This document shows, in pieces, positions 53,718 to 62,327 of a DNA stretch of 64,000 nucleotides (positions are counted from its first letter, which is position 1; each line of letters begins with the position of its first letter). The stretch covers positions 62,001 through 126,000 of the forward strand of contig JADJXV010000001.1 of NCBI GenBank assembly GCA_016720145.1, in the 5' to 3' direction. The position numbers and the translations under genes were made by a program. Source of the DNA: Ignavibacteria bacterium (lineage in GTDB: Bacteria > Bacteroidota > Ignavibacteria > Kapaibacteriales > UBA961). Under the pieces are notes generated by a model. It was not told the origin of the DNA and did not search any database. It saw only the letters and a list, made by a program, of their open reading frames with translations.

Positions 53718-55895
53718 TTATTTGCGATTGTCTGTTTCGATGATTATTCGTACAGTGCGATTATAGTTCCTACCCTCAGGTAATTCATTCTTATACGCAT
53801 TCGATACACCATCACCGCGAACTTCTACTATTTTATCTTTAGGCAAAAGTGCCGCTATGCTTTCAGCACGCTTGATGGAAAGCGATTTATTATACTCATC
53901 AGTACCGGTGTTGTCCGTATAGCCGATCACACGAATGATAGATTTAGGAGTGATTTTTTGGGTCACTGATTCGAGAGTTTGTTTGTTTGCAGCACTAAGA
54001 TCTGTACTATTGATATCAAAGAGAATCACTTCAAAAATATCAACAAATTTATCAGCAATTTTCAACCGTTCTTTTTCTTCAGGACTGACTTGTTTTACCT
54101 TTAAATTCAATGTAGTAGCAGTCCGCGGTATCACACCTTTTGCATTGGAGACGACAAAATCATAATACAAATCACCTTGTGAAGTGGGGAGGTTGGTGAT
54201 GGTTTTCCATGAAAATTCAAACTTATGAGGAACTAATTCAGCAAAATTCTCTTTTTTGATAAACAGTTGAGAATTCTGACCTTCGGCTGATTGCTTGAGT
54301 TCGAAATATCCACCGGTGAGAGCAAACGGAGATTTCACGGTCGAATAGTATGTAAGGCGATCGGGCTCTACTTCACGCTCAAGCTCAACCATCGAAATTG
54401 GATCAAACAAAGACTGATTATTACTTGACAGCTCGACTCTACGATTTTCCTGTCGCGCTTTCTCATCGGTTGTGCTGCCATTGATAGTTGTTGGCTTTGT
54501 AGGGAGATCGCCGGCGACTACTACTAATCGTTCATCCGACAATTTCCAGGTATCTTGAAAATACTTTTTGACAATTAAAGCTCTGTCATTAGCGATTTCT
54601 TTTCCGTTTGCTTCTACGCCGTCGTGATAGCCGGTGATCGTGAGAATTGCATCAGGAGTATTACTCATTCTTTTGCCAACGATATTGAGTATATCATTGT
54701 AAAGTGCCAGCGGCTTAGATTTAACTTTAGCAATTGTCTTATCGATTTTATACATATCGCGCAAGGCAGGATCGATAAATGAATACGAGTCAGAAATTTC
54801 GCTTGCTGATGCAAAATAGAAAAGATAGGGAAGGAGTGGCTTCAGAACGGTTCTGCGGAATTGCTGTACTGTCACCTCGAGTGCAGGAAATTTTGCTGAA
54901 GTACCATTAGTGAATGTCCCAATGACACTATCAATTTCAGCCAAAGTCACTGTCGAAATACACTCGCATTTATTCGTAACGGCATTTAACTTTAACTGTT
55001 GATCATCTTTACAAGTTAGCACCGGAATACAATCATTTCCTTCGAGGACGGGAATATAACATTGTGGACAGTTATTTTCGGCAAATACGGTCGGGGTAAT
55101 CGAATACCTGAGAGCTACTCCGGCATATAAGCCACTCATTCTCCATGAACCTTCATTGCGTAATGCAGAGGATAATGAAGTAATTCCAAACGAATAGAAT
55201 ACCTCCGGACTGATGAGCGTACTGCCGTTGAGATTCGCTGCAATTTCATAACTCAAGCCGGCAATTCCGGAAAGCTGCAACTCATTCACAGATGGAATAT
55301 CGCCGGAAATTGTATTCCGTTCTTTGGAATATGAGGCATCGGATGTATTATAAAAAAATGCATTCGAAGGCGAAGTAACAGTTTCAGCTTGTGAGAAAGA
55401 CTTGAGGAAGAGATAGTCGGTTTTGAGTCCGACCATGAATGACATGCGATTAGTGATCCTATATCCCGGCATAACGAGGAGAGATGCATTAGCAGTTTTG
55501 GAGGAAATCGTATAATCAAAAGAACCGTTAATAGCAATATTTCCATTAAGGTTGTCATTGAAAATTGTTGATTGCTGTTGACTGAGTGTAGCAGTGTGAT
55601 ACTGCACACCCAGCCGCAAGTCCATTATCCATTTATTATCCGCCGACAGTGGGAATTCGAGCAGACCACCAATACCAAGCCCAATACCGGATTGAAGAGA
55701 TACATCACTGAAATTATCCGGACAACAAAAAGCCACATCATTGAATCTTGCAAAATTAGCATGATGTATATCCATGCCTCCGTTGATGTAAGCTCCATAC
55801 CGCAAGAATTGTAGCGTATCAACTTTTGGTGCTGTCTGAGCTCTCGAATTGTTAATTGATAATACAAACAAAAACACAAGTAAACTATATTTCAT
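53718..55895 (-). CDS. OmpA-family outer-membrane protein with two OmpA-type domains
   Basis: This is a 725-residue protein. A signal peptide ends NSRAQ. A beta-barrel-like domain (about 25-280) is followed by a short cysteine-rich linker (CPQCYIPVLEGNDC, TCKDDQQL). The first OmpA-like domain (about 410-490; GYHDGVEANGKEIANDRALIV, ENRRVEL) and the second at the C-terminus (GYTDNTGTDEYNKSLSIKRAES, NYNRTVRII) match the architecture at 34850. OmpA domains anchor the outer membrane to peptidoglycan. It lies between the broken OmpA gene and CHASE2, with gaps of 10 and 4 nt. Confidence 0.85.
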   Translation of the reverse strand: MKYSLLVFLFVLSINNSRAQTAPKVDTLQFLRYGAYINGGMDIHHANFARFNDVAFCCPDNFSDVSLQSGIGLGIGGLLEFPLSADNKWIMDLRLGVQYHTATLSQQQSTIFNDNLNGNIAINGSFDYTISSKTANASLLVMPGYRITNRMSFMVGLKTDYLFLKSFSQAETVTSPSNAFFYNTSDASYSKERNTISGDIPSVNELQLSGIAGLSYEIAANLNGSTLISPEVFYSFGITSLSSALRNEGSWRMSGLYAGVALRYSITPTVFAENNCPQCYIPVLEGNDCIPVLTCKDDQQLKLNAVTNKCECISTVTLAEIDSVIGTFTNGTSAKFPALEVTVQQFRRTVLKPLLPYLFYFASASEISDSYSFIDPALRDMYKIDKTIAKVKSKPLALYNDILNIVGKRMSNTPDAILTITGYHDGVEANGKEIANDRALIVKKYFQDTWKLSDERLVVVAGDLPTKPTTINGSTTDEKARQENRRVELSSNNQSLFDPISMVELEREVEPDRLTYYSTVKSPFALTGGYFELKQSAEGQNSQLFIKKENFAELVPHKFEFSWKTITNLPTSQGDLYYDFVVSNAKGVIPRTATTLNLKVKQVSPEEKERLKIADKFVDIFEVILFDINSTDLSAANKQTLESVTQKITPKSIIRVIGYTDNTGTDEYNKSLSIKRAESIAALLPKDKIVEVRGDGVSNAYKNELPEGRNYNRTVRIIIETDNRK

Positions 55896-55905
55896 GTAAT
55901 GCTTT

Positions 55906-56637
55906 CTATTTATAGCTGATAGAATTTTCTATTTCAATTTGTACTGTTCGGCAGTACATACGAGATTCCGGTGTTTTCCATTCATCTTTAAACAAATCTT
56001 TTTCACCATTACCTATACTTCGAATATGATCCGGCTGGATCATTCCTTTATATCTTTCAACCACATACGACATAATGTTTTCTGCTCTGGCTATCGAACG
56101 AAGTCTATTTCGCTCATCATCACCAATCTCATCTGCGAAGCCGCTGACGCTTACTTTTGAGCTAGGCAGTAAGCGACCTTTTTCATAAATTATCTCGATA
56201 ATCTTTCGATGATAATCTGTAAGAGCGTTGGAATTAAAATCGAACAGTATTAAATTAAACCGATGAAGTTCTTTACCGGCAATTTTCAATGTTTTCTTTT
56301 TGAATAATGTCTGCTGCTCTACTTGTATATTTCCGACATTACTCGCTTGTTGTTTATTCGTATTATCGGTGGTTAATAATCGAAAATCGATTTGCTGTTC
56401 AGTCTTTGGCTGATGTTCGATATCCTCTTCAATATTCCAAAGATACGTCGGTGGAAGCCCTGTCCCTTCACGTCTGTAAAGTAAACTGTCCTCGGTCATT
56501 TGCCATGCTTTCATATCGTGGCGTACAATTTGGTCTCGTTGCTGAAACTCCAGCTGAAATTCAATCATGGGAGGTGTCATTCTGATCTGCACGTCTTTTA
56601 TCTCAACCGGTCGTATGATTTTCCAATCTGCTACCAA
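55906..56637 (-). pseudogene. 3' part of an OmpA gene interrupted by an in-frame TAA
   Basis: These codons continue in the same frame as 56773-57204; the gap 56638-56775 encodes SYFINIWQID, SSRTLPEKPS and AENRRVEL, all expected in the first OmpA domain. The nominal TTG start at 56637 lies within that domain and has no ribosome site. The second OmpA domain is intact (GFADEIGDDERN, RSIARAENI, MYCRTVQIEI). Without readthrough this part is not made as one protein. Confidence 0.75.
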
Positions 56638-56772
56638 TTCAACTCGGCGATTTTCGGCACTGGACTGTTCGGTATATTCTAATTGTGCAGTGATAGATGG
56701 CTTTTCGGGAAGTGTTCGCGAAGAAATTACAAGTCGAGAAGTATCGATTTGCCAAATATTTATGAAGTAGCT

Positions 56773-57204
56773 TTAAATAGTAAGAGCGCGGAGATAGCCG
56801 ACGGTGTCGAGCTCGGTGCCGTCAGTACAGCCTATAATCTGTATGGTATCTGTTGGATTATCTTTGAGACGCTTTCCGACTATATTGAGAATATATCGGT
56901 AGGCGTAGAGAGGAGTGATAGTTTGAAGTAAGTTATTTTCGTTGAAATATTTAGCTTCTGTTTGGGTGAACTTTTTGTACCGACCGAGTTGTAGGTCAAT
57001 AGAGTCTTTCTCAAAGAAAATATAAGGCAAAAGCGGTAGGAGAGTGATAGCTTCTACTTCTTCACGTATAACAGTAATCACCGGTTCACGATTACCCTTT
57101 TCGTCCACTCCGACCGCAGAAATACTCGCGTCGGTCTGTGAAGCGAGGTCGAACGAAGATAAAACAAACAAACTTAGAAAAAACAAAGTAAAATATTTGA
57201 CCAT
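56773..57204 (-). CDS. 5' part of an OmpA gene interrupted by an in-frame TAA
   Basis: These 143 codons encode a signal peptide (LSSFDLASQ) and the start of the first OmpA-like domain (LLPYIFFEKDSIDL, ILNIVGKRLKDN, IIGCTDGTELDTVGYLRALTI), then TAA at 56773-56775. In the homolog at 53718 the aligned residue is lysine (RALIVKKYF), so a single AAA-to-TAA change would explain the stop. There is no barrel domain. It follows the caspase gene by 12 nt. The intact gene would span 55906-57204, about 432 codons. Confidence 0.75.
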   Translation of the reverse strand: MVKYFTLFFLSLFVLSSFDLASQTDASISAVGVDEKGNREPVITVIREEVEAITLLPLLPYIFFEKDSIDLQLGRYKKFTQTEAKYFNENNLLQTITPLYAYRYILNIVGKRLKDNPTDTIQIIGCTDGTELDTVGYLRALTI

Positions 57205-57216
57205 AAATTCAATGCA

Positions 57217-60200
57217 TTAGTTATTGAGCTGTGTTACAATAAATCCATCTGTATCATCAGATCTAAAAATTGGTGTTTGATTGGTATGAGAATCAGTTAC
57301 TAATTTTTTAATTCTTTTTTGAATATAATCTTGTAGGGTGAAGAGCGAAACTTGTTTGTCTTCCGATGATGCTGCGCGTCCGTTAAGTCCTTCAATTAAG
57401 GCAGTTGTGAAAAGTCCATGTTTTAGATAATCTGACTCACGCGCAACCTGTGTACTAAGAGCGGCAGACATCAAATACACACCTGAATTTCGGGGAAGCT
57501 GTCGAAGCGCTTTCGTTGTGCCGGATTGCTCTTCGATAAAAGTAGAAGTAATCGCCCCCGAATGACATGCGTCCAAAATTATAGCTTTTTTCTCGCATTT
57601 AATATTCAAAAATTTGGCTTGGAGCTTTTGAAGGGACATTCCAAATTGTTGTAATGACTGCACATCGCGGACAGATTCTATTTCATGTGTCACTAAATAA
57701 TATTCTTTATCGGTTGATGAGAGCTCTCCTGAAGGTTGCAAGGATTCAGTTTTGAGAAGGGGAGAGGGGTCGGCCCGTATATCTCCGGTTGACATTGAAT
57801 TACGATTAGATATCAATGTTCCATGTCCTGCAAAATAAAAGATAAAACGATCATTTATATGTATTTGCCCTGCGATATCATCAAAGGCAGAATTGAGAGA
57901 AGAGACCGTAGCATTATCATTCACTAACTGCTTTATCGAGACAGTATTATATTCGCTTTTAGAAAAATTCTCTCGCAAAGAAGCACATAGACTTTCTGCA
58001 TCATTTTGAGCGTATTTCAGGTCGTACTCACGATTTTTATACGAACTAATTCCAACAGCTAATATGTACAAATTTGGCTTTACTTGTGGCTGTGAAGTGG
58101 AATAAACGGTAACAGTATCAAAGCTTTCGACTCCATTTGACGTCACACAAATGACGCGTAGAAGATTCTTACCGGGATATAGCTGAAGTGGAATAGTCAT
58201 CATCCCACGGAGTGGTTCTTCATCTGAGATATAAAGTGGATTACCATTATTGACCGCTCGAATTTCTTTGATTTTGGTGCTGGTCAAGGATAATTCTACT
58301 GTCAGCAAAATTACATCTTGTGAGAAATACTTAACGGAAAGAGGTGAAATTATACGAATGGAAGGAGTTGGTTTTTCGAACAGTTTGGATAAATAGCCTT
58401 GTTCAGCACTTTCTCTCTTTTCAGTTGATTTGATGGTACCAATTATCTGTGAGAGAATACTTGGCTTCTCCAATAATGTAATATAATTTTCTAATGGCAA
58501 GGAATGATTCTCACTGACTATATTGACAGCACCGATTCCGGTAGAAGATGCATCGAAAAATCCATCCGGAGTCACAGCTACCCAGCTACTAGGTGCTATA
58601 GTTACCAGCTTGATAACAGGTAGCAAACTCCTCATGTCGAATAATACACAAGTACCATCATTCCCGACACTTGCAGCTAAATTTCGATTAGGTATAATGT
58701 CCAAGTCCCACACTTCAGTGTAGTGGTTAATGGATGAAACGAGTTGTTTGCCTGCACTTGACCAAAGTCGAGTCGAGTTATCTTTACTACAACTTAAAAG
58801 CGTACGTTTTGATGGAGTCAGAATATCAGCCACCCATCGTAACTGATTGATTTTGCTTGTGTGACCCTTGCAAAGTATTTCTTTAGACATCACACCTCCA
58901 GCCCGAATTCCAATATTCCCGTTTTCGTATCCCACAGCTATCGAACCACTTGAAGAGTCGATTTCGCATGTAGTTAGAGTGCCCTCAGAGACTACACTAC
59001 TGTCAATTATCCGAAGTGTACTTGTATCCCATTTCCGAATAATTTTCTTTTCAATAGTAACAAATAGATTGCCTGCCATGCTGAGAGCGAGCTGTGGTTG
59101 TGATGTTTTTGTTTGAGTAATAAGTTGCTTGGTCTCTGTATTCCAAAGGTTAATCATACCATTAGCATGAATTGAGAGTAGATTGTTGGTACCGGGAATG
59201 AATGTCAACCCCTTGACAGCTGTGAGGTTAGACCCAATGCTAACGAGACTATCCTGATGTAGAATATAAATCGAGGTGTTAGATGAACCGGTTCCTATTG
59301 CTAATCTATCGCCACTGCTAGAATACGATAAGTGATAATCAGCACCACTTTTATCGGGTAATTGAAATAAGGTACTTGTTCCATTGGCATAATCCCATAC
59401 CCATAATTCATAGTTTTGGTTCATAATAGCAAGAGCATATTTACCTGCTACCACTGCTCGTTGAATGACGTTACTTCCTTGTGGGACAGAGGCTTCGATC
59501 ATGGATGACCTCGTGAACCATTGGAGCCTGCCATCGCGTGTACCGATGACTATTTGCCCTGATTCAATAGATGCTACGCTGGAAGCTGATTGATGTTCAA
59601 TCGATTTATTCCGTCTGGTAAGAGGGTCAATCCATTGTACAATACCTTTGGAGGTAACAATTGAGAAAAGTTTGTCATTTAAACTATAAGACGCAGAGAC
59701 GATTTTACCTGCTTGGATACATTTCCACTGCTCGGACATTGAATTAGGCTGGATCATACTCACAGTACCAACTGAGCCACCTTCATCCATCCAAACGAGG
59801 GTTTCATCGTTGAGTCTGCCGATAGTCATTATTTTTGAACTACTTACCTTGATAATCTGAGGAGTTTTTTTGGTGGTAACATTCAACAATATCACTTCTC
59901 CGGCAGTAGTCCCACAAGCTATTTGGCGCCAACTGTTGTACGCAAGCATCGTTGTTATTTCACCGCCGGATTGAGAAATATCAACACTTGAGCTTTCTTT
60001 GAGAGTTTTGGTAGCATCAAAAAAATGAACCGATTTCTCACCTTCAAGAGCAACAGCGATCGAATTTTGGTCTGTGTCATCACTATAGGTAATTGCTACA
60101 ACTTTTTCGCCAAGAAGGACTTCACTTTCTATTTCACCGGAAAAAAGATTCCACAATATCACTTTGCCATCACGATCGCCGCTTACAAGATTCTTGCCCT

Positions 60201-60534
60201 CGGGCTGAATACTTGTTGCGGTTACATTATCTGTATGTCCTTGTAATATATGAAGTAAGCGACCATATTCCTGTCCGGGCGAAGTGCTCCAGACACGAAT
60301 AAAATTGTCATTACTAGCCGATATTATTTGATGGGTAATCTCAGAATGAAGGATGGAATTAATCTGTGCGGTGTGATTTGTCTGTACGACTACTTTGAAG
60401 CCTTGGTCTTTGGGTGTAGCTTCTACTATACAAACTTGAAAAAATTGGCACGTCAGTAAGAATAGAAAACTAAAACATGAATATTTATAGGTAATCAGAG
60501 CTAATCTATTTAGAAATTTGTAGTTAACATTCAT
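57217..60534 (-). CDS. Exported WD40-repeat protein with C-terminal caspase (C14) domain
   Basis: This is a 1105-residue protein. ATG 60534 is preferred to a TTG at 60546. A signal peptide or anchor lies at about 10-37. WD40 repeats fill about 45-660 (INSILHSEITHQII, LVSGDRDGKVILW, LLSCSKDNSTRLW, AASVGNDGTCVLFD), then SSWVAVTPDGFFDAS, typical of WD40-caspase proteins. An Ig-like segment precedes the caspase-like domain (about 820-1090): ILAVGISSYKN, His904 in FYFAGHG and Cys990 in LDACHSG. The His-Cys dyad is complete, so it is probably an active cysteine protease. It heads the minus-strand run. Confidence 0.9.
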   Translation of the reverse strand: MNVNYKFLNRLALITYKYSCFSFLFLLTCQFFQVCIVEATPKDQGFKVVVQTNHTAQINSILHSEITHQIISASNDNFIRVWSTSPGQEYGRLLHILQGHTDNVTATSIQPEGKNLVSGDRDGKVILWNLFSGEIESEVLLGEKVVAITYSDDTDQNSIAVALEGEKSVHFFDATKTLKESSSVDISQSGGEITTMLAYNSWRQIACGTTAGEVILLNVTTKKTPQIIKVSSSKIMTIGRLNDETLVWMDEGGSVGTVSMIQPNSMSEQWKCIQAGKIVSASYSLNDKLFSIVTSKGIVQWIDPLTRRNKSIEHQSASSVASIESGQIVIGTRDGRLQWFTRSSMIEASVPQGSNVIQRAVVAGKYALAIMNQNYELWVWDYANGTSTLFQLPDKSGADYHLSYSSSGDRLAIGTGSSNTSIYILHQDSLVSIGSNLTAVKGLTFIPGTNNLLSIHANGMINLWNTETKQLITQTKTSQPQLALSMAGNLFVTIEKKIIRKWDTSTLRIIDSSVVSEGTLTTCEIDSSSGSIAVGYENGNIGIRAGGVMSKEILCKGHTSKINQLRWVADILTPSKRTLLSCSKDNSTRLWSSAGKQLVSSINHYTEVWDLDIIPNRNLAASVGNDGTCVLFDMRSLLPVIKLVTIAPSSWVAVTPDGFFDASSTGIGAVNIVSENHSLPLENYITLLEKPSILSQIIGTIKSTEKRESAEQGYLSKLFEKPTPSIRIISPLSVKYFSQDVILLTVELSLTSTKIKEIRAVNNGNPLYISDEEPLRGMMTIPLQLYPGKNLLRVICVTSNGVESFDTVTVYSTSQPQVKPNLYILAVGISSYKNREYDLKYAQNDAESLCASLRENFSKSEYNTVSIKQLVNDNATVSSLNSAFDDIAGQIHINDRFIFYFAGHGTLISNRNSMSTGDIRADPSPLLKTESLQPSGELSSTDKEYYLVTHEIESVRDVQSLQQFGMSLQKLQAKFLNIKCEKKAIILDACHSGAITSTFIEEQSGTTKALRQLPRNSGVYLMSAALSTQVARESDYLKHGLFTTALIEGLNGRAASSEDKQVSLFTLQDYIQKRIKKLVTDSHTNQTPIFRSDDTDGFIVTQLNN

Positions 60535-60622
60535 GGGTACAAACAAATTTAAAGATAAAAAACGTCTGATTTTTAACCTTAATTATTACCTGATTGCAAC
60601 GTAATAATTAAACATAATTGAG

Positions 60623-61309
60623 TCATTTATTTATACTATCGAAGCTTTTGCTTACGATTGCACGAATATACGGAATATTTTTTTTAATTGAGAAGTTCTC
60701 ATGATCGGTACGAGGTAAGTTCCAATCTTCATCTTGCGCATACTTGAATTCAAATCCTTTATGTGTATCTAGTATAGACCTTTGATACATATCGACTTCT
60801 ATGACATCGGTCATGAGATACAGCTTACCCTCAGGCTTGAGTACACGGTGAATTTCATTGACTAAATAGTCGTTGAATGCTCGCCGCTTGTGATGCTTTT
60901 TTTTGTGCCACGGATCCGGAAAAAAATAATAAACTGCGTCTAAAGATTCAGAACTAATAAATGGTAAGCCATTGGTAGTATTGTACCATTCAACAGCTGC
61001 ATTCAATAAATTTTCACCCTTGATTATACTGTGAATCCATTCAACAGCTTGCTTGCGTACTTCTACTCCAAATATATTGACAGCTGGGTGATTGAGTGCG
61101 TATTCTAACAAAAAACCACCACGTCCACATCCTATGTCGAGAACACATGGAGCTTTACCATTAGTAAAGTATTGATTCCAATCAATTTCCGGAAGAAGTG
61201 GAGGATAAAACCTCGGAAGCACTTTGAATTCATTAAACGGTACATACAAATTAGGTCCCGTGTGATGGCGCATACGGGGCGTAGGATATTTTTTGTAGTC
61301 AATAATCAT
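60623..61309 (-). CDS. trmB: tRNA (guanine-N7-)-methyltransferase
   Basis: This is a 228-residue protein that methylates G46 of the tRNA variable loop using SAM. The SAM motif LDIGCGRGGFLLEYA, the acidic strand end FGVEVRKQAVEW and the family signature FPDPWHKKKHHKRR are present, and the length is normal. It is followed by 88 bp before the caspase gene in the same direction. No ribosome site of note. Confidence 0.95.
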   Translation of the reverse strand: MIIDYKKYPTPRMRHHTGPNLYVPFNEFKVLPRFYPPLLPEIDWNQYFTNGKAPCVLDIGCGRGGFLLEYALNHPAVNIFGVEVRKQAVEWIHSIIKGENLLNAAVEWYNTTNGLPFISSESLDAVYYFFPDPWHKKKHHKRRAFNDYLVNEIHRVLKPEGKLYLMTDVIEVDMYQRSILDTHKGFEFKYAQDEDWNLPRTDHENFSIKKNIPYIRAIVSKSFDSINK

Positions 61310-61501
61310 GAAGTTTCGTAAAAAATGTTACCTGGGATTGCAATCGTATTACGTTCAATTATATGAACGGTGAAGCATGATTATCTCTTCACAATCAAAT
61401 AATACAGAGCAGTGTACTGTTATTAATTTACAACAAATAATGTGAATGACATAAACGCATAATTCGCAAAATTGAATGAGTAAGAATTCAAATTGGAATG
61501 T

Positions 61502-62161
61502 TTATTTTTTTAATCCCATAACCATACCGTCGCCTACCGGAACGAAGCAAGATGTTAATTCGGGATGTGAAGCAATAGCTTTGTTAAATTGTTGAATTCC
61601 AATCACGTTGTGAGGTTCGTATGATGGTGAATCGTCTGCGACATGTCCCCATGCCAGAGCATTGTCACCTGCAATTACTCCGCCCGTACGTAACAATGGA
61701 AGGCTAAGATTGAGATAAGTAAGGTAATTAGGTTTGTCGGCGTCGATAAATATAAAATCAAATGCAAATGGTGGGCGGTATGATTCCAAGAATGCTGATG
61801 CATTTCCTTGATAGACTTCAATTTTGTCCTCAAGCCCTGCTTCTCGTGCTTTTTGGCGAATAAAATCACAATATTCAGGATGTAATTCCAGGCAAATCAC
61901 TTTACCGCCGTCGGGTATAGCTCGTGCCATCGTAATTGCAGAATATCCTGCAAGCGATCCTATCTCAAGCACATACCGTGCATTCATAACTCGAAGGAAT
62001 AGTTGCAAAAAAGCACCTTGCGCGCCACCTATACATATATCGGGAATAGAATTTGCTGAGGCATCTTTATTCAGTTTGGTGAGAAAGCTATCTTCTGATG
62101 AGAAATTATCTTCTATATACTGAGCAAGATGGGGATTTAAATAGGTTGCTTTGACTGCCAT
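61502..62161 (-). CDS. SAM-dependent O-methyltransferase (CCoAOMT/TrmR-like)
   Basis: This is a 219-residue protein. The SAM-binding motif LEIGSLAGYSAITMA and the metal-binding DADKPNYL and GDNALAWG motifs identify family 3 O-methyltransferases. Bacterial members include TrmR, which methylates 5-hydroxyuridine in tRNA, and catechol or caffeoyl-CoA type enzymes; the sequence alone does not decide. It lies upstream of trmB in the same direction with a 192-bp gap, and is divergent from the TamB-like gene. Confidence 0.85.
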   Translation of the reverse strand: MAVKATYLNPHLAQYIEDNFSSEDSFLTKLNKDASANSIPDICIGGAQGAFLQLFLRVMNARYVLEIGSLAGYSAITMARAIPDGGKVICLELHPEYCDFIRQKAREAGLEDKIEVYQGNASAFLESYRPPFAFDFIFIDADKPNYLTYLNLSLPLLRTGGVIAGDNALAWGHVADDSPSYEPHNVIGIQQFNKAIASHPELTSCFVPVGDGMVMGLKK

Positions 62162-62327
62162 AAATATATCTTTCGAGGTTGAAGTATTGTTCCATTTTGT
62201 AGCAAATTACGGTGATTTGACAGCATGAACAAACTATTACATGCACATAAACTTTTACAACATAGTACTTCAAGGCAAAAGCGGTATATTTGCAAAGAAT
62301 TTACCAATGTAATGTTACCAACGAATA

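Noticed and set aside
18519..56775. TAA recoded as an amino acid, suggested by two in-frame TAA codons
   Set aside because: TAA ends many intact genes here (for example at 6041, 16313, 22479 and 23432) at the expected family lengths, so a general code change does not fit.
57217..60534. Eukaryotic contamination, suggested by WD40 and caspase domains
   Set aside because: WD40-caspase proteins are known in bacteria, the gene has no introns, and it lies tightly packed among bacterial genes.
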